NCBI GenBank assembly: GCA_005406025.1
Contig: BGZK01000001.1
Coordinates: 2,108,001 to 2,172,000, forward strand
Length of the DNA: 64,000 nucleotides
Direction: 5' to 3'
Source of the DNA: Eumeta japonica
Lineage: Eukaryota; Arthropoda; Insecta; Lepidoptera; Psychidae
The notes under the pieces are model-generated. The model ran no database searches, was not told the origin of the DNA, and saw only the letters and a list, made by a program, of their open reading frames with translations. Made by a program: the position numbers and the translations under genes. Below are positions 1 to 11,262 of this stretch, piece by piece. Position 1 is the stretch's first letter, and each line of letters begins with the position of its first letter.

Positions 1-714
1 TAAGTCTAATTGATTTTAAGTAAAGTATACTATTAAATAACGCAATTGTTGCACCTATAAAAATACTAATAACAATGGTTTCGAGGACACGATTCGAATG
101 AGCAGCGTAATGACAGTACATATAAATCGGCTCAGTAAGTTTAGCTCAATACGATAACAATACAATCGATTCCGACAAAATCTGGTAAGGAGATAGTTTG
201 AACCCTAAACATGACATAGGCTAATTTGTGCTTGCTGTTTATCTGTATTCTTATAGCTCAACAAGATTAAAACTTATTTTAATGAAATGTGTTATTTTGA
301 TGGAATACACCATTGCAAGAAACATTAGCTATATTTCACCTATTTCTGTCTTTGTTTTTTCTGCTTGCCTTCTTATAAATAGTGTATTTATAAGAAGACA
401 AGTAGAAAATAAATAAAAATAGGTCTATTCATTGTGTAATGATTAGATCTATTTTGTGTCTAACCATTGATATGGTAAGACTTAATAGAATATAAATGTC
501 GTGTTCTATCAATAATGGTGATTCGAAGCATCGTGGCGTAAAATATAAGATAATGCTTTTTTCTCTTTATGTTTATTTGTTTATTTTATAACTCGTTGAT
601 GGCATTTGAACACTGTGGTTTTGAAAAAGACCGCATGACATGACGTTTAAGATTTTCTGAGGTTGACAAAACAACGAAGAAATTTAGGATAGCTTTCATG
701 CCCTTTTAAAACTT

Positions 715-755
715 TGTTATGTTTTCAAGTGAACGAAGTCGCAGGCGACAGCTAG
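715..755 (+). mobile_element. Helitron-like 3' terminus
   Basis: GAACGAAGTCGCAGGCGACAGCTAG is followed by T. The GTCGC-AG-GCGAC stem lies a few bases before CTAG, the arrangement of a Helitron 3' end, which terminates in CTRR and inserts between A and T. The 5' end and any coding part were not found. Confidence 0.55.
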
Positions 756-2149
756 TTATGCTAATAGATCTTCATGAGTCCGTATTTTTGTTATGATAAT
801 TCATAAATTTAATAGTTAGGGTTAGTATGTCGAATGAGAAGTAGTGTAGATTAAAATGATATACATAAGGTGTTGCGACGTTTCAATACTATAGTTTACG
901 CCATTTCCCCTTCTTAAAATTATAGGTTGTCTCCCTTAGACCATAGACAACTTACGGACGCGGGACGGGCAGGATGCGAGAGAGATCATGCCGTCTGCCA
1001 TCGAAAGAATATCTATCGTTCACGCGAACGAATAAAAAAACTGTGAGATTAACCAAGTTTTCATATGATTGTAGGGGTGAAAATAAGATAAAAGCATTAC
1101 CGTGCCACTAGACAATCGCAACTCGAGCACCGTACCTTGGGACGATGGTCAGAAGGGTGATTTCTCTCATGAACGGACTATATCTCAAGCCATCCGGGTG
1201 CGTACAACTATATTATTGCGTCATTGAGGTATACAGAACCGCCCCTGCTATATTTAATTATTTTAAAAGCTCTAACATTTTACAGATCGACTCCGCTATT
1301 ATTTATTCACAAGTTTCAGTAACGGGGCTCTCAAGGAAATAGCTTTTTATTCGTAAATTATTCTGTGATCGATTTTACGAAGCCAAATCGCGTGTCTCAT
1401 TTCGACTTCAAAGCGGACGATGAAGATGCCTTGGACGCATGTGAAGTGGTTTTCTACTAAGCTGATGCATGCCCACGTATTTGCGACTTCTATAAATTTT
1501 CAGTTTGTTAGCAGTGTGAAGCATTTTAGTAATGATACACGTTTGTGTATCTGAATAACTGTTTTTGTATAAATACAATAATTATATTAAAATACAATAT
1601 CAGTTATTACTTGCTTTGATGACAAACGATAAAAACATTTGAAGTTTCCATTCCGATGTTGGACTAGCGTGAGGATTATGGACTACAGAAAAAGTAACTT
1701 AAGTGTCTTATTTAACATTTGTATATTTTGCTGATTATTATCTTCCAATGTCGGTATTTTACTGTTTCTCTCTCTCTAATTATTCAATTATTAATTGAAA
1801 AATCGCAAAAATCACAGTAATATATCCTTATTAATACTTTCAAAGACGATTATTTTTAATATTATCTATTAGCAAGTTTACTGAAAATCCGTAACATTCA
1901 GTTTTCAATAACAATAGTTTAATGACATATATTTGCGTACGCAGATAATTTTAGTAAAGTACCTGCTCACTACTGAGACATATTATATTTATGGCGATAC
2001 TATTTTAATTTTTTTTACGTTTATAAAAACTGTACATTTTGTACAACGTTAAAAAAAGTAGCGTTTACCCGTGGGTCCACCCAGATGGATAGATAATCTT
2101 ATCTTTATCCCATTATTAATCCGGATTTTAATCTCATTCCCAAATTCAA

Positions 2150-2307
2150 TGTTTCTCCCCTATCTCCTCCCTTCCGCTCTCATTCTTACGCTCTCTATCT
2201 TACTCTCCTATTACACATAACTCTTTTATCTCTTTTCCTCTCTCTCCCGGCCTTCTTCTTCTCCCTCTTAAGTCTTATCTACCTTTTCTACTCTCTCATT
2301 CTCTACA
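2150..2307 (-). repeat. Long pyrimidine (GAGA on minus) tract
   Basis: About 160 bases are almost wholly C and T with repeated CTCTC blocks, for example TCTTTTCCTCTCTCTCCCGG. On the minus strand this is a dense set of GAGAG cores, the recognition core of GAGA factor. It may equally be simple-sequence DNA. Confidence 0.6.
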
Positions 2308-3424
2308 AAGTTGACGGCACTTCTTACATATCAATTAATGCCGATAATATAATAAAATAATAACGTTTAAATTGTGTACACGGTTATTGGTATTTTATGC
2401 TAAGATATTTTTTGTGTACTAAGTTTATGCAAAATTGGTGTTTATATCTAGACTTATTCCTTTTCATGAACTTTATTGATGTAAAAAAATGAGAAAGTTA
2501 TGGATAATTGGACACATTGTATTTTCTGTGACACTCGCATTGTCAAAAAATCTATCGGTAGTTAGACACCATTTGCTAAATCTATTCAGTAGGTACTTCA
2601 AATCAAGGTAAAGAAAAAAAAATAATTAAATAAATTTCTTTGTCTAGTCTCTAGGTAATAAATGTAACGTGGTAGAAAGTTACGCATTTTAATATTCAGT
2701 ACTGTCTTCCGTATGATTTTATAATATTTAAAGATTAATACATTGAAAACATCGGGCCGTGGCTCACTCTACGAATTGCTATATACAAGAAAAAAATTTA
2801 ATCCGACTTAGTGTTTACATACTCTTATTTAAGGTCAAAACAAGTAGGTTTATTTACACTTCGGTTTATTTACCGATTCGGAAACACAAGAATAAGAAAA
2901 ACTGGCAAGGCGCTCATGCGGACCTTTTTTTTCCATATAAGGAACGTTTTATTATGTCGCTGTCCAAGTATTATGATCATTTAAATATTCATTTATACAT
3001 TAAGTAGCCTTTTTTCACGAGTTGGACTTCAATGTATTTTTTTTTTAATTGATTATTACTTAATTCCATTATCGCCTTGGTAATTTTATCATAAAAGCGA
3101 ATACAGTGCCCGTAAAAAGATATTATTAACTATTGACAGTTTTAACTTGGGAATTATGAGCGTATGTTTTCTTCTCGTATTTACATTGCAGCGGTCACCC
3201 ACCGTAAGAGAAAGAATTCATATTTTTTACGACGTTCAAGTTACGACGTTTACGCCCTTTTAATAGCTCTTTTATAAAACAAATAATGTTTCTATGCCAG
3301 CAGTGTTCCTCCAAACCGGAATTCTGCATGACTTTATGCTATGTCATACGCTTTATATATAGAGAGCCTAGCTATATATTAAAGAAAGCTGTATCTATAC
3401 GTATTGTCGAACTTAACATCTATC

Positions 3425-3454
3425 TGTCTGCCTCGGAACTGCGGGCCCAGCTAG
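3425..3454 (+). mobile_element. Degenerate Helitron-like 3' terminus
   Basis: GGAACTGCGGGCCCAGCTAG followed by T resembles the terminus at 755, with a GGGCCC pair before CTAG. The upstream 80 bases (AGAGAGCCTAGCTATATATT and following) look repeat-derived. Confidence 0.4.
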
Positions 3455-3689
3455 TAAACATATAATGTGATATGAATTAGTGTTGTACGCATTTTTAGTA
3501 TATATCACTATATATTTATCATATAGCATTAATAAAATAACTAATCAGTAGCATGTTTCTCCGTATACATCTAAGCCGAATGCCTCTTAAATAGCTATAT
3601 CTCCCGCCAGATCCCGAGAATCGTGTGGTATTCCACAAACGACCCCCGTCTATCTGTCAGAAATGAGGCTGCATCGATTGTAATAACAG

Positions 3690-3850
3690 CGTTGCTCGCG
3701 CGCAGCCATAACGCACGCGCCCGGGCCGTCGCGCGCGGTGCACCTGCCCCGCACGCGCGCCTCCCTTTGGGGTCCTCGATATTGGCACTGGCGACCCATT
3801 ACTCCGAGTTTATCACAACATCTGCGGGGCCCCAATGAAAGGGTTCGTGG
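3690..3850. promoter_or_regulatory. GC-rich island
   Basis: GC-rich DNA with CGCGCG runs, in AT-rich surroundings. The open frames on both strands (3623-3838 and 3650-3925) are composition effects. An AG-ATG on minus at 3830 is followed within two codons by a stop, so it is not a coding exon. Function inferred only. Confidence 0.35.
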
Positions 3851-4359
3851 CACGAGCGTGACGAGCATTGTATGCGAAAGTGAAAAGATAAATTCAAAGA
3901 TACAAGGTGGCAAATTTATTTTCAATTACTGAAACGTTTTTATTAGGGTTCTCTGGATATGCGCTCCTTTTTCTTCTGTTTATTTTAACATAACACTTTT
4001 TAACTCTAGCGTGCGTCTTGAACATTTTATTCCCCTTCATTCAAATCGTTTATTTGACACTTGACTCCCGCTTTCGACGCACCCCACTTTGTTCTCGACG
4101 TCGTTAATGTTTCGATCTTAAAACGATACTCTTTTTATAGAGTGTTCATTTATTTATGTAAAACTTGGATATCATTTAAAAAAATACTTTTCAGAATATG
4201 AAACAAAAAATTAAAATTACATGCAATTAACTGTTGTCTCCCCATATAATATACATGTATTTAGCATTTTTGCATTTGAGTTAATTTACTTATTACATTT
4301 CAAAATACGAAGAGCCTTCAGTGAAAATTGAGAATGGATAGGTAACTTTTAGTAAATAT

Positions 4360-5330
4360 TATTTTATTTTTCGACATAGTCACTTTTTAGTATAACGCAC
4401 TTTGCATATCTATTTTCTAGGCTTAAAATTATTTTCTTAAATCCCGAGTACCCTAAAATTCCCTATAATGAAGGCGCATTACAGCGAATTAAATTAAAGC
4501 TAAAGATTTCTGTCTTTTCAAATCCCTGTCTTTTTAGATAGTCTAACCTTGGTGATAGATAAAAATCACTATGGGCAAGGTCGGGTGAATATGGAGGATG
4601 AGGAGCTGTAATCCGAGGCATTATCTTGTTGGAACAAAATAATTGTTGCTAGTTTTTCTCGCGGTTTCTTTCGAATTTCGTTACGCAATTTTTTTATTTG
4701 TTCTGCATACAAGCAGTAGAGCAATAGTTCTACGGTCGGGGTATTCTATCATGATCACCCTTTTACTATCCCACAAAGATGAGCCCATCATCATTCCGGC
4801 AGAACGACTCGTCTTAAATTTCTTAGAGATTAAAGATGACGGTTCCAAATCATAGACTGTAATTTTGTTTGTGGTAAGCGAAGTGCATCCATGGTTGTAA
4901 ATCGAGCCCAAAAACTATCGGGATCTTGTTGTAACAGTTCCAAAAACGCTCGAGAAACGTTCAGCCGGGTTTGTTTTTGTGCGTCGGTGAGCATTCTGGA
5001 AACCCAGCGCGCGGATTAGTCGAAAGCTTTGTTTCTTCTGCTCTAAAATGTACCATGTCACGAGATTTTGCTAAAACAATTATGTCGACTATTTTTTACC
5101 AATGTATGTTCTTGGGCGACCCGAGAGAAAGTCATCTGTGGTGGATGTTTTTTCAATTTTATATTCGGCCCGCTAAAGGGCAACTGTATAATACGGTGGA
5201 GTCTGGAAGTCTTGATTGATTCGTCTGTAGTGAAATTTTTCAAGTACAGATACTTAATAACCATGCGCAATACATTTTTTCTTTCCATTTTCAATAACAC
5301 GCTACGACAGACTGCAAACTAAATACTCTC
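4360..5330 (-). pseudogene. Degraded mariner-family transposase
   Basis: Reading the minus strand through several frame changes, the layout of a mariner transposase is visible. Near 5300-5200 there is an N-terminal segment VIKYLYLKNFTTDESIK. Near 4990-4890 there is MLTDAQKQTRLNVSRAFLEL followed by DPDSFWARFTTMD, which carries the first catalytic Asp. TSRSAGMMMGSSLWDSKRVI lies near 4810-4750. LFQQDNAS, with the second Asp, lies near 4640-4610. HPPYSPDLAHSDFYL, with the third Asp, lies near 4610-4550, and a C-terminal tail ends near 4370. Stops and frameshifts make it non-functional. Clear terminal inverted repeats were not identified, so the ends are approximate. Confidence 0.85.
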
Positions 5331-6577
5331 ATTTTTAAAATACAAAACATATTAAAATTATTTTGTTTTTGATGTGAAACATTTTTACGTGCGTTGGACT
5401 GGGGTAAAATTAAGACGTCTCAAAATTAAAGAGACGCTTGATTTTGATCTACGCCGTCTGCACCTAGCGCTGTGCGCTGGTAGAGGTGATAACGCGTTGA
5501 TATGAGGCAATACTGATAAAATGCTATATTAAATGTGGTTAATGAAAATCATGGGCTTCTTGTCTTTATTCGCAATACCTGCCATCCTCATCTTCTTTTT
5601 TAAGTCTTAATAAATATTCCAACTTTACCAGCCAGTATTTCCTTTTTTTTTTGTTTTAAAAAGTTGGTACCTCATTCTCACTTTATAGTGAACGTCGCTC
5701 GTATCAAAACAGTGAAAGGGTCATGCACAATTTAATATTTCAAAGTTATATTCGTAATGCTAATACCAATATGCATGTTCAGTACATCTTGAATATGTGA
5801 ATTTTTATTATTTGATTCATTAATTTAAAGAAAGAGTTGAATTTATCTAAGTCTTAGTAATAAAAATTACCGTCTAAATAATACACAAAAATTGTTACTA
5901 CAGAAGCTGTGACGAATCGTAGATATAGAGGCTTTGTTAATTCAGAAAAAAAAATTTTAAACTTCCTACTCCCTGGAACTTTGAAAGCAATAGGTGTAAG
6001 GGACACAATCATTTACTAGCTTCGCTTATCACGACTGAGTAAAGATAGACTTTACCTTGAACCTGAAATTGGTTGTAATATCAAAACTGAATTTTCTTCT
6101 AGTTTTAAACTCGTTTCCTTGCTTTTCTTTAATTTGTTATGCATAAGATTTTCTAGGGCGTCCTTCATCGACCCTTACGTCACACACATACCATCTGTAG
6201 ATTTCTTTCGTCGGTCTTTTTTTATTAATCCTTTCCAAACCACTAAACCAAATAAACACATTTTCTCCTACTCTAATCACTGTCTAGCACTTCCAAAGCA
6301 CACTGTTCTCTGACATCAATATTACTACATTTATTTGTTAAAGGCACTCCATATATACTGTGCAGAGACAACATCCCAACTCCATTCCATTCCGTTATTC
6401 TTTCATTTTTCTTCTGCCACATCCAACTCTCTGATCTCCAAATGTATATACAATAATATACGTAAGTTTCAAGACCAGGACCCCATTATGGATAGTCAAA
6501 TGCGCTTGTCGTACATATGCATCACTGAGTGTACACTGTTTAATAAATATAGGTTGATCGTTCTATGATAATATATC
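5331..6577. other. AT-rich intron segment
   Basis: No exon or clear element. A stretch at 6100-6450 is C/T-biased (for example CATTCCATTCCGTTATTCTT) and may be an inverted repeat-derived fragment. Confidence 0.45.
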
Positions 6578-6637
6578 TTACGAAATGGGAGTAGCGGGAA
6601 CGGAAGCGGAAGTGGGAATGTGGGAGTGCGTACTCAC

Positions 6638-6762
6638 GAGGTGGAGCGCGGTCGCGGCGGCGGCGGCGGGATCGCGGCGCGCGGGCGGCGCGGGGGCCGC
6701 GGGCGCAGTCGGTGCATGGTGCTCGTCGCCGCTGCCCTCGCCGTCACCGCTTGCGCTACCAT
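6638..6762 (-). CDS. Internal coding exon, acidic Gly/Ser stretch then Ala/Pro tract
   Basis: This 125-base exon runs from acceptor AATTTTCAG|ATGGTAGC to donor CACCTC|GTGAGTACG. Its first two bases complete a D codon. It then encodes GSASGDGEGSGDEHH, followed by an Ala/Pro-rich stretch with one ARRD basic/acidic break and a five-Ala run, ending TALHL in phase 0. It is strongly GC-rich within AT-rich introns. The frame stays open past the donor only by chance. The tract looks like an intrinsically disordered linker. The next exon lies outside the window, beyond position 1 or unseen: no in-phase exon with convincing splice sites was found between 1 and 6637. The opposite strand also carries an open frame here (6585-7070), judged a shadow. 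Confidence 0.72.
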
Positions 6763-7470
6763 CTGAAAATTTACACTCATTCTCAAAATCGACTACGTAT
6801 CTACAGGACCAAAATTTATTCCGTTCTTTATCTTCCACAATTGTGTCATTATTTGAATATAATTTTGGTGAAACGAATTCATTATATAAGATGAAAATTT
6901 TAAATATAAATTTACAACTCACAGCTTGTTTAGAGAAGGAAAAAAGAATGAAACACTTTTGGATAGTCACGATTTCATATTTAAATTTATTAATACTTAA
7001 AAATAACTACAGGAGTAGTTGTAGTTGTAAAACTTCTTCAACGTTGTTCAGTACCCTTAGTGAAAATTAATAGTAATTATCAACTTTATACAACTATTAT
7101 ATTATTTACAATATCAACGCGATTATTGAGATTTTAAAGCAAATTAATAAACAACAATAATACACTTTTGGGTCTCCGTTAATGCTAACTTTTTATACTA
7201 CTCAAGCGAAAATTGTGACGAAAAGAATAATTGGCACTCTTACGAATAGATTTTTCTTAGAATTGGCACTATATCACTATTATCATGTTATGTTTTAACT
7301 ACGTATAAAATTTAAAAAAACAATGATAGAATAGGACAATGAAAGTGCGGTGCGCTTCAAACAAACTAACCACAGACAGTAAAGTTAGTATATAAGAATT
7401 TTCCAAGAAATGTAGAACGTAGAAACTAATTACATATCATAATTCGTTTACTGTAATAATTACAAAAAAT

Positions 7471-7511
7471 ATTTGGCTCCATTTACATCCGGAATGTAAA
7501 TGGAGTCAAAT
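7471..7511. repeat. Short near-perfect hairpin
   Basis: ATTTGGCTCCATTTACAT and ATGTAAATGGAGTCAAAT are 18-base arms with one mismatch around a 5-base CCGGA loop. It stands just outside the 5' end of the LINE at 7571. No RNA gene is claimed. Confidence 0.65.
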
Positions 7512-7515
7512 GTTT

Positions 7516-7572
7516 TGTTTAACACATTCTAATATCTATAAAAAGATGCAAGATATTAGAACGTATTAAACA
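7516..7572. repeat. Second hairpin, 22-base arms
   Basis: TGTTTAACACATTCTAATAT-CT pairs with AGATATTAGAACGTATTAAACA (two mismatches) around a 13-base loop. It directly follows the hairpin at 7471 and directly precedes the LINE. Confidence 0.65.
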
Positions 7573-9262
7573 CGTCGCAACATTGAACACAAGAAACCCC
7601 CTGAACTTCCGAAAGTCTATTAGAATTAAACAATGCCCTCAAAGATGTGAATTATGACATACTAGGTATTAGCGAAACGCGAAGACTAGATGAAAAAATT
7701 GAAAAACACGATGAATACGTCTTATACCAGTAAGGCAAAATGGCAGGGCAATATGGAGTAGGTTTTATAATAAAAAAATATTTGAAGCAATATATAGAAG
7801 AAATAATAGGAATATTACATAGACTAGCCCTACTTAATATCAAATTACCATACTATAAAAAGTCTTGATTGGTGATACAAGAATATGTACCAACAGAACA
7901 AGCTGAACAATCAATACTAGATTCATTTTATGAAGACCTATCATAAGTGATAAACAAACACATACATGAACACATTATTCTAATGAGAGATTTTAATGCG
8001 CAATTTGATGCAAGGAAAAGTGCGAATATGTTCTTTTTCATTTCGTTATGGTAAAAGAAGCCGTAATGGCCAAAAACTGGTCAAATTTCTAATGGAGCAA
8101 ATCTTACTGTGTTGAACTTAACATATAAGAAAAAGACTAAGAACAAATGCACTTATATCTCTCCTGATAAAAAATACAAGAATGAGATAGACTATATTAT
8201 AACAAATCACTTAATGGTACGCAACTCTCTCAAGAAAATCCCAGCAAAACTAACAAGGAGATATATAACCCATGGATACCATCACTCAAAATCTTATACA
8301 AAACACGAAATCAAACCTTTAAAATTTGAGGGACAGTTATTAAATGATGCCACAGATGTTATACTGAAATACCAAACTCTAGAAAAATAATTGACAAGCC
8401 AATCTACTTCAAACAGGAAAGAGAATGCTCATAAATATCAACTAAGCAACCAAACCTTACAATTCATCAACAACAGGAGAGAGCTCATATTAAATGGAAC
8501 AAAAAAAGAAAACATTACAACAAATACAGAAATAAACGAGAAAATGAAAGAAGGCATCAGGAAGGACCGAAAAGCTAAAAGGCTCAAAACTCTGGAATAC
8601 CATATACAAAGAACGGGAAGAGTTAAAAAAGTTTTGGAAGAACTAAGGGAAACCGGCTAACGAAGATTACCAAATCTCAAAAGAAAAGAAGAAATTATAG
8701 GGCAATGCAAAAAAGCTACTAATTTAGCTACTAATTTCTATAGAAAATTGTATGAAAGCCAGGAACCAAATAAAGACCAATAGGCTAACACTTAAGGAAA
8801 TAATGAAATCTCAGGACTTGAACATGTCAATGAAAAGAAAAAGCTTCAATACATACATCCTCCCATGTCTAACCTACGGGTGTAAAACATTGTCACCTGG
8901 CAAAATGTCAAAGAGCAATGGAGCGAAGCATGGTTGGGTGCAAATAGCAAGACAGAGTTAGAAAATATGATCTCAGAAAGAAAACTAAGCTTACGGACAT
9001 TCTAAGCCAAATAGACCGGTAGAAATGGAAGTGGACAGGCCATATGATGCGACATACTCAGGAAAAATTGAGCAAGGCAAGGACCGAATGGTAGCTAAGA
9101 GGGTAATAGGAGTCGCGGGCGTCAGAGGAGGAGATGGATGGACGACATCAAAATGACAGCTGGTCATCTATGGACCGGGGTAGCACAGGACAGATTGCAG
9201 TGGAAATCACTAGAGGAGGTCTATGCCAAGAGACACATCGAGATTAGGAACATTTTATAAAT
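7571..9262 (+). mobile_element. RTE-type non-LTR retrotransposon, internally deleted
   Basis: The 5' part encodes, with frameshifts, an apurinic-endonuclease-like region: NALKDVNYDILGISETRRLD, GKMAGQYGVGFIIKK, and a degraded LMRDFNAQFDA corresponding to the usual GDFNA motif. TYISPDKKYKNEIDYIITN follows near 8150-8210. The reverse transcriptase core is missing. The element resumes near 8810 with the C-terminal part: ILPCLTYGCKT, then GRNGSGQ, then RRWMDDIKMTAGHLWTGVAQDRLQWKSLEE and RHIEIRNIL before a stop at about 9258, followed by AT-rich 3' sequence. It lies in sense orientation relative to +, opposite to the host gene, in the intron between the 15.4 and 6.7 kb exons. Confidence 0.85.
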
Positions 9263-10498
9263 TTATATATACTAATTTTTATTACTATTATTTCTCGGAA
9301 TAAAAGGCATTATTGTTAATAATAATATCTATAAAAGATAGGTACTCAAATAAAATAATAAAGAACCAGATGAAAAGTATTTTAGAGGTCGATAACCAGA
9401 AAGAACTTCAGTATATTATTTACAAATGCCACCCAAGAATCACGGTTTTTTTTAAATAAAATATGCGTTACTTAAATTTTTTTAGTGGTTATGTAATTAC
9501 ATTTATTATGTTCAAGCTTTTCTTCACGGCTTCATCCCAGTGGCTAGGACTTTTAGTGCTTTCATCTTTTATATCAATCGCTGTCAATCCTGATTCTTAT
9601 TTCGATCCCACTCTGAATTTCGTTTCTGATTCACTGTGGGTCTCGATCTGAGTCCCATCTTGATTTCAGTTCGGACACCGCTCTCGTTTTTGAACTCGGT
9701 CTAACTCGCCATTCCAATCTCAATCGCACGTTCGATTCCGAACCCAATGGCGCATAAGGCATTTGTTTTTTGTTCTCTCGAAAAAGAGGTATAAAAGATA
9801 TTTATCTTAGAAATAAACTTGATTCATATTTCAAAGAATTCGTTGGCAATTTTCGCACAGACTTAGTTCAATTAACGAACATCTGCATGTTCATACGAAA
9901 ACGAAAAACAATGGTCGCTTCAGTTCTTTGTGAATTAAAGGGGGGCGTTGGTAATCTTAGAAGCAGTTGCACTGTCACGACTTCATTACAATGTAGCAGT
10001 GTCCGTGCGCGCTGCCGTTAATTGAAGAATTCCACTTCTAAAATTTTACCACACTATCAGATTTTTACCAAATTAAAATGGGAGCGATTCAATTGCAAAA
10101 AAACTCATATTAATAATAAGGGAATTTCTGAAATCGATCCATGAATATGAAAAGATATCCGTAACATACACTTATACAAAAAGTACAATCGAATCGAGAA
10201 CCTCTTTCTGTTTTGGAGTCGGTTAAATAAATTGTGCAGCTAAAGACATAAATTCGATATTGCTATATCAACGATGTGTCTCTATACTGAACAATAAGCT
10301 TTTTTTACTTTCAATTCACGATGAATTTCAAAGAATGGCAGATGTAAACGATACCTAGTGGAGTCAGACAGCATAAAGAAGTACAATCTATAGCGTGAAA
10401 ATGCTTTCTTGTTCATACATATAATAGAATTCCAAGTGATCCGTGTCTATACGCTGTTTGTTATTGTGCCTGTGTGTCTGTTTATGATTATGTTTGCT
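9263..10498. other. AT-rich intron segment
   Basis: It holds the 9.54 kb hexamer array and nothing else I can support. A small match TCTTAGAAGCAGTT occurs at both 9955 and 39719. Confidence 0.45.
9540..9745 (+). repeat. Diverged 6-bp-period array (TTCCGA-like)
   Basis: Degenerate hexamers of the type GATTCY/TTCGAT recur in register across about 200 bases, for example CTTATTTCGATCCCACTCTG. Each copy is mutated, but the T-C-G-A register persists. It creates a chance open frame at 9463-9651. Confidence 0.6.
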
Positions 10499-11262
10499 AG
10501 GGTCATTCGATCCGGAATAATGTCTAAAAAATGTATCGAAATTTTTAGCACATAAAAAATTGCAAAATTTATAAACAATTAAAGACGAAAAAGAAAGGTA
10601 TTTTGTTTTTCACCGATATCTCGTCAACTATTAATATTTAAGAAATTTAAAAAAAAAAGAACCTTATAGACGAGGAAATTTTCTATGGAAAATCCATAAC
10701 TCTCGAGCTGCACAAAGAGAAAAAAGATTATTTCAATTATTTAAACAATTTTTTTTAATGTACAATGAAAACGAAAGTTGGAGAAAATTTGATTAATTAA
10801 CAATTTTAAATTTTAAACAGTCTTACTTGTTATAAAATTGACTTTAAGTTAAATTTCCAAAGCTAATAAATTTTTCGAAGTATTCTGACTACACCACAAT
10901 TGATTAAAATTTTAAAATGAATATTTAATACTTTAAAAAATTATTTAGTACGACGTACTCGATATTGACTCCGCGCGCGCAACCTTAAAATGCAGCGCGG
11001 AGGCCCATTTTTAGCGTTAAATTAAAATTATAAATAATGTCCGTACAGTTCCGAGAGTTAGAAGTTTTCTATAGAAAATTTTCTCCTCCTTAAGGACCTT
11101 TTTTCCAATTCTTAAATATTAATAGTTAACGAAATATAGGTGAAAAACGAAATATCTTTTTTTTTCATAATTAATTGTTTTTAACTTTTGCATTTTTTTC
11201 TATTTTCCAATAAACAATTTCAATGTATTTTTCTAGACGTTATTCCAGATCGAATGAGCTAT
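10499..11262. mobile_element. Foldback element with ~215 bp imperfect inverted arms
   Basis: The left arm (about 10500-10715) and the right arm (about 11045-11262) are imperfect reverse complements. Shared landmarks are GGTCATTCGATCCGGAATAA/GCTCATTCGATCTGGAATAA, then TTTTTCACCGATATCTCGT/TTTTTCACCTATATTTCGT, then AACTATTAATATTTAAGAA, then GAAATTTTCTATGG/GAAAATTTTCTATAG. The interior of about 330 bases is AT-rich apart from a short GC block near 10970-11010. No coding capacity is seen. It looks like an old non-autonomous DNA transposon. A target-site duplication was not resolved. Confidence 0.8.

Larger units (their letters stand above)
1..4359. other. AT-rich non-coding DNA left of the mariner
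   Basis: Apart from the Helitron-like ends (755, 3454), the pyrimidine tract and the GC patch at 3.7 kb, I see no exon. It is probably intron of the minus-strand gene, because the 6.7 kb exon ends in a donor. Confidence 0.5.

Noticed and set aside
6585..7070. 161-codon plus-strand frame
   Set aside because: It is antisense to the well-supported exon 6762-6638 and continues into AT-rich intron; the Ala-rich start mirrors the exon's GC content.
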